A stretch of 64,000 nt of DNA from Terriglobus roseus DSM 18391. Its GTDB lineage: Bacteria; Acidobacteriota; Terriglobia; Terriglobales; Acidobacteriaceae. The notes beneath the pieces were generated by a model that worked only from the letters and a program-made list of their open reading frames with translations, was not told where the DNA came from and did no database searches. Positions 62,319-64,000 of the stretch are shown here, one piece after another. The stretch is taken from NCBI RefSeq assembly GCF_000265425.1, contig NC_018014.1, forward strand, positions 4,898,001 through 4,962,000, written 5' to 3'. Each line of letters begins with the position of its first letter. Position 1 is the first letter of the stretch. The translations under genes were made by a program, and so were the position numbers.

Positions 62319-63949
62319 TGGCCATCTACCTCCCCGGAGTAGCAGAAGACCAGGCCGTCAATCTGGAAGAGATGACGCCTCGCGAGATTGTTGCGGAGCT
62401 GGATAAGTACGTGGTCGGTCAGCATGCGGCGAAGCGTGCCGTTGCCATTGCGCTGCGCAATCGTCAGCGCCGGCAGAAGCTGCCGCCTGAGATTGCCGAC
62501 GAGATCATGCCGAAGAACATCATCATGATCGGACCGACGGGCGTTGGTAAGACGGAGATTGCAAGACGGTTAGCCAAGCTAACTAACTCACCGTTCCTGA
62601 AGGTGGAAGCCAGCAAGTTCACCGAGGTCGGCTATGTCGGCCGCGATGTGGAATCGATTGTGCGCGACTTGGTCGAGACATCGATCGAGATGGTGCGCGA
62701 AGAGAAGCTGGAAGAGGTGGAAGACAAGGCGGAGATGGTTGCGGAGGAGCGTCTGCTGGATCTGCTGCTGCCGCCCGCACCGCTGGATACGCTGAAGTCT
62801 GCTGCGGAGAAGAAGTCGGATGGCACAGCGCAGGATGCGGGTCATACGGGCGATGCCGTGACGGATGCGCAGCCGCCGGTTGCGATTGACTTCGATGCTG
62901 CGACTGCAAAGCCGGAGGAGCCGAAGTCGCTGGATGCGACGCGCGAGAAGCTGCGTACGCAGTTCCGCGAGGGCAAACTGGACGATCGCATGGTGGAGAT
63001 CGATGCGCGCGACCGCAATCAGCCTGCGTTTGAGATTGTGGGCGTGGGCGGCAGCGAAGATGCCGATGTGAACCTGAAGGACCTGTTGCCTGGTCTGTTC
63101 GGATCGCGCTCACGCAAGCGGAAGATGAAGGTCTCCGAGGCCTTTGAATACCTCATCAGTGAAGAAGAGGGCCGCCTGATCGATATGGAGCAGGTGACGC
63201 GCACAGCGATTGAGCGCGTGGAAGACAGCGGCATCGTCTTCCTGGATGAGATCGATAAGATCGCCGGCCGTGAGGGCGGACATGGGCCGGATGTGAGTCG
63301 TGAGGGTGTGCAGCGCGACATTCTGCCGATTGTGGAAGGCACCACGGTCAACACGAAGTATGGCTTTGTTTCGACGGACCACATCCTGTTCATTGCAGCG
63401 GGTGCGTTCCATGTGTCGAAGCCGAGCGATCTGATTCCGGAGTTGCAGGGCCGCTTCCCGATTCGTGTGGAGCTGCAGTCGTTGACCGTTGAGGACTTCA
63501 TCCGGATTCTTACGGAGCCGAAGTCTTCGCTGGTGAAGCAGTCGATTGCGCTGCTGGAGACGGAGGGTCTGAAGCTGGAGTTCAAGCCGGAAGCTCTGGA
63601 AGAGATGGCGAACTTTGCCTTCAGCGTGAACGAGACGACGGAGAATATTGGTGCGCGTCGTTTGCACACGATTATGGAGCGCGTTCTGGATGAGATCAGC
63701 TTCCAGGCGCCGGACCTGATCAAGAATGCGAAGCCTGCGGAAAACGGTGTGGTGGCGCAGGTGGAACCGAGTACCCTGCAGAAGCCGAAGGGCACGCCGG
63801 AGACCGAAGCACCGCAGCATCCGCTGCCGGTGATCGAACGGCAGGTTGAAGGCGGCGTGGAACGCGTGGTCGTGATCGATCCGGAGTATGTGCGGCAGCA
63901 GGTTGCGGCAATTGTTAAGAACCAGGATTTGAGTCGTTACATTTTGTAG
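62318..63949 (+). CDS. hslU: ATP-dependent unfoldase HslU
   Basis: A 543-residue AAA+ unfoldase that feeds substrates to HslV. Walker A is GPTGVGKT at 72-79; the Walker B aspartate is in [10 protein letters not shown] at about 306-315. The I-domain between them is long and acidic (about 145-235, with [15 protein letters not shown] and a lysine/alanine-rich linker). The end LSRYIL is the C-terminal tail that docks into HslV. It is longer than Escherichia coli HslU (443), from an enlarged I-domain plus an insert of about 40 proline/glutamate-rich residues (near 468-513) before the last helix. TAATG coupling with hslV supports equal expression. Confidence 0.97.
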   Translation: MAIYLPGVAEDQAVNLEEMTPREIVAELDKYVVGQHAAKRAVAIALRNRQRRQKLPPEIADEIMPKNIIMIGPTGVGKTEIARRLAKLTNSPFLKVEASKFTEVGYVGRDVESIVRDLVETSIEMVREEKLEEVEDKAEMVAEERLLDLLLPPAPLDTLKSAAEKKSDGTAQDAGHTGDAVTDAQPPVAIDFDAATAKPEEPKSLDATREKLRTQFREGKLDDRMVEIDARDRNQPAFEIVGVGGSEDADVNLKDLLPGLFGSRSRKRKMKVSEAFEYLISEEEGRLIDMEQVTRTAIERVEDSGIVFLDEIDKIAGREGGHGPDVSREGVQRDILPIVEGTTVNTKYGFVSTDHILFIAAGAFHVSKPSDLIPELQGRFPIRVELQSLTVEDFIRILTEPKSSLVKQSIALLETEGLKLEFKPEALEEMANFAFSVNETTENIGARRLHTIMERVLDEISFQAPDLIKNAKPAENGVVAQVEPSTLQKPKGTPETEAPQHPLPVIERQVEGGVERVVVIDPEYVRQQVAAIVKNQDLSRYIL

Positions 63950-63972
63950 GGCTTTCTCAACAGGACTTAGGG

Positions 63973-63992
63973 GCCGCAGCGGAAGCTGCGGC
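63973..63992 (+). terminator. Terminator after hslU
   Basis: An 8-bp stem GCCGCAGC (63973-63980) / GCTGCGGC (63985-63992) capped by the GNRA-type tetraloop GGAA, followed by TTCTTT. It closes the hslVU operon 23 bases after the stop. Confidence 0.8.
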
Positions 63993-64000
63993 TTCTTTGC

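Overview
The window is about 64 kb of a GC-rich chromosome from a soil-type member of Acidobacteriota, most likely a Terriglobus/Granulicella-like member of class Terriglobia. This assignment is an inference. It rests on three very large Oar-like TonB-dependent receptors with an N-terminal carboxypeptidase-regulatory domain and no SusD partner, many Tat- or Sec-exported proteins of the kinds common in that group, PD40/amidohydrolase fusions, and a characteristic AT-rich intergenic repeat. No phage, insertion sequence, plasmid gene or CRISPR array was seen, so this is ordinary chromosome with small accessory insertions.

Layout. 1-9.3 kb: the end of an NAD-dependent epimerase, a ParDE-like toxin-antitoxin pair, an FHS-family sugar transporter, an exported phosphodiesterase, a lipoprotein, and a clpB/hsp20 heat-shock block with a HAIR-like operator. 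9.3-16.8 kb (minus strand): a repeat-bearing intergenic region; a three-gene periplasmic dehydrogenase operon (gluconate-dehydrogenase gamma-type subunit, GMC flavoprotein, five-haem cytochrome c); then a carboxylesterase, an endonuclease III-like glycosylase, a DUF4097-like protein and a cupin. 16.8-34 kb: a nutrient-acquisition region with a ROK regulator, three Oar-like receptors, an argininosuccinate lyase-like enzyme, a ThuA-domain protein and a large TolB-like/amidohydrolase fusion. A tRNA-Val (GAC) follows at 34.2 kb.

35-48.7 kb holds a dispersed ISC iron-sulfur cluster assembly locus: iscR-iscS-(small membrane protein)-iscU-(secreted protein)-iscA-(small ORF, nucleotidyltransferase, acetyltransferase)-hscB-(AI-2E-type membrane protein, HxlR/SDR pair, VOC protein, RidA)-hscA-(DUF427, membrane protein)-fdx-iscX. 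All core ISC genes are on the plus strand in the usual functional order, but they are separated by unrelated genes. A perfect Fur-type 7-1-7 palindrome lies just upstream of a good promoter for iscR, and a weaker half-matching site lies in front of fdx. This ties iron status, cluster sensing (IscR) and cluster assembly together.

48.7-64 kb: an NCS1 nucleobase transporter, a DinG/XPD-type helicase, an aspartyl-protease-like protein, a DinB-like protein, a YgiB/YgiC-like pair (lipoprotein plus glutathionylspermidine-synthase-like ATP-grasp), an XRE-cupin regulator, a fibronectin-III lipoprotein, transaldolase, miaA, an aldo/keto reductase, a zinc-ribbon protein, and the hslVU protease operon. 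Strong hairpin terminators separate most transcription units. Promoters and operators were read by eye only. Gene functions come from motif recognition in the translations, not from database searches.
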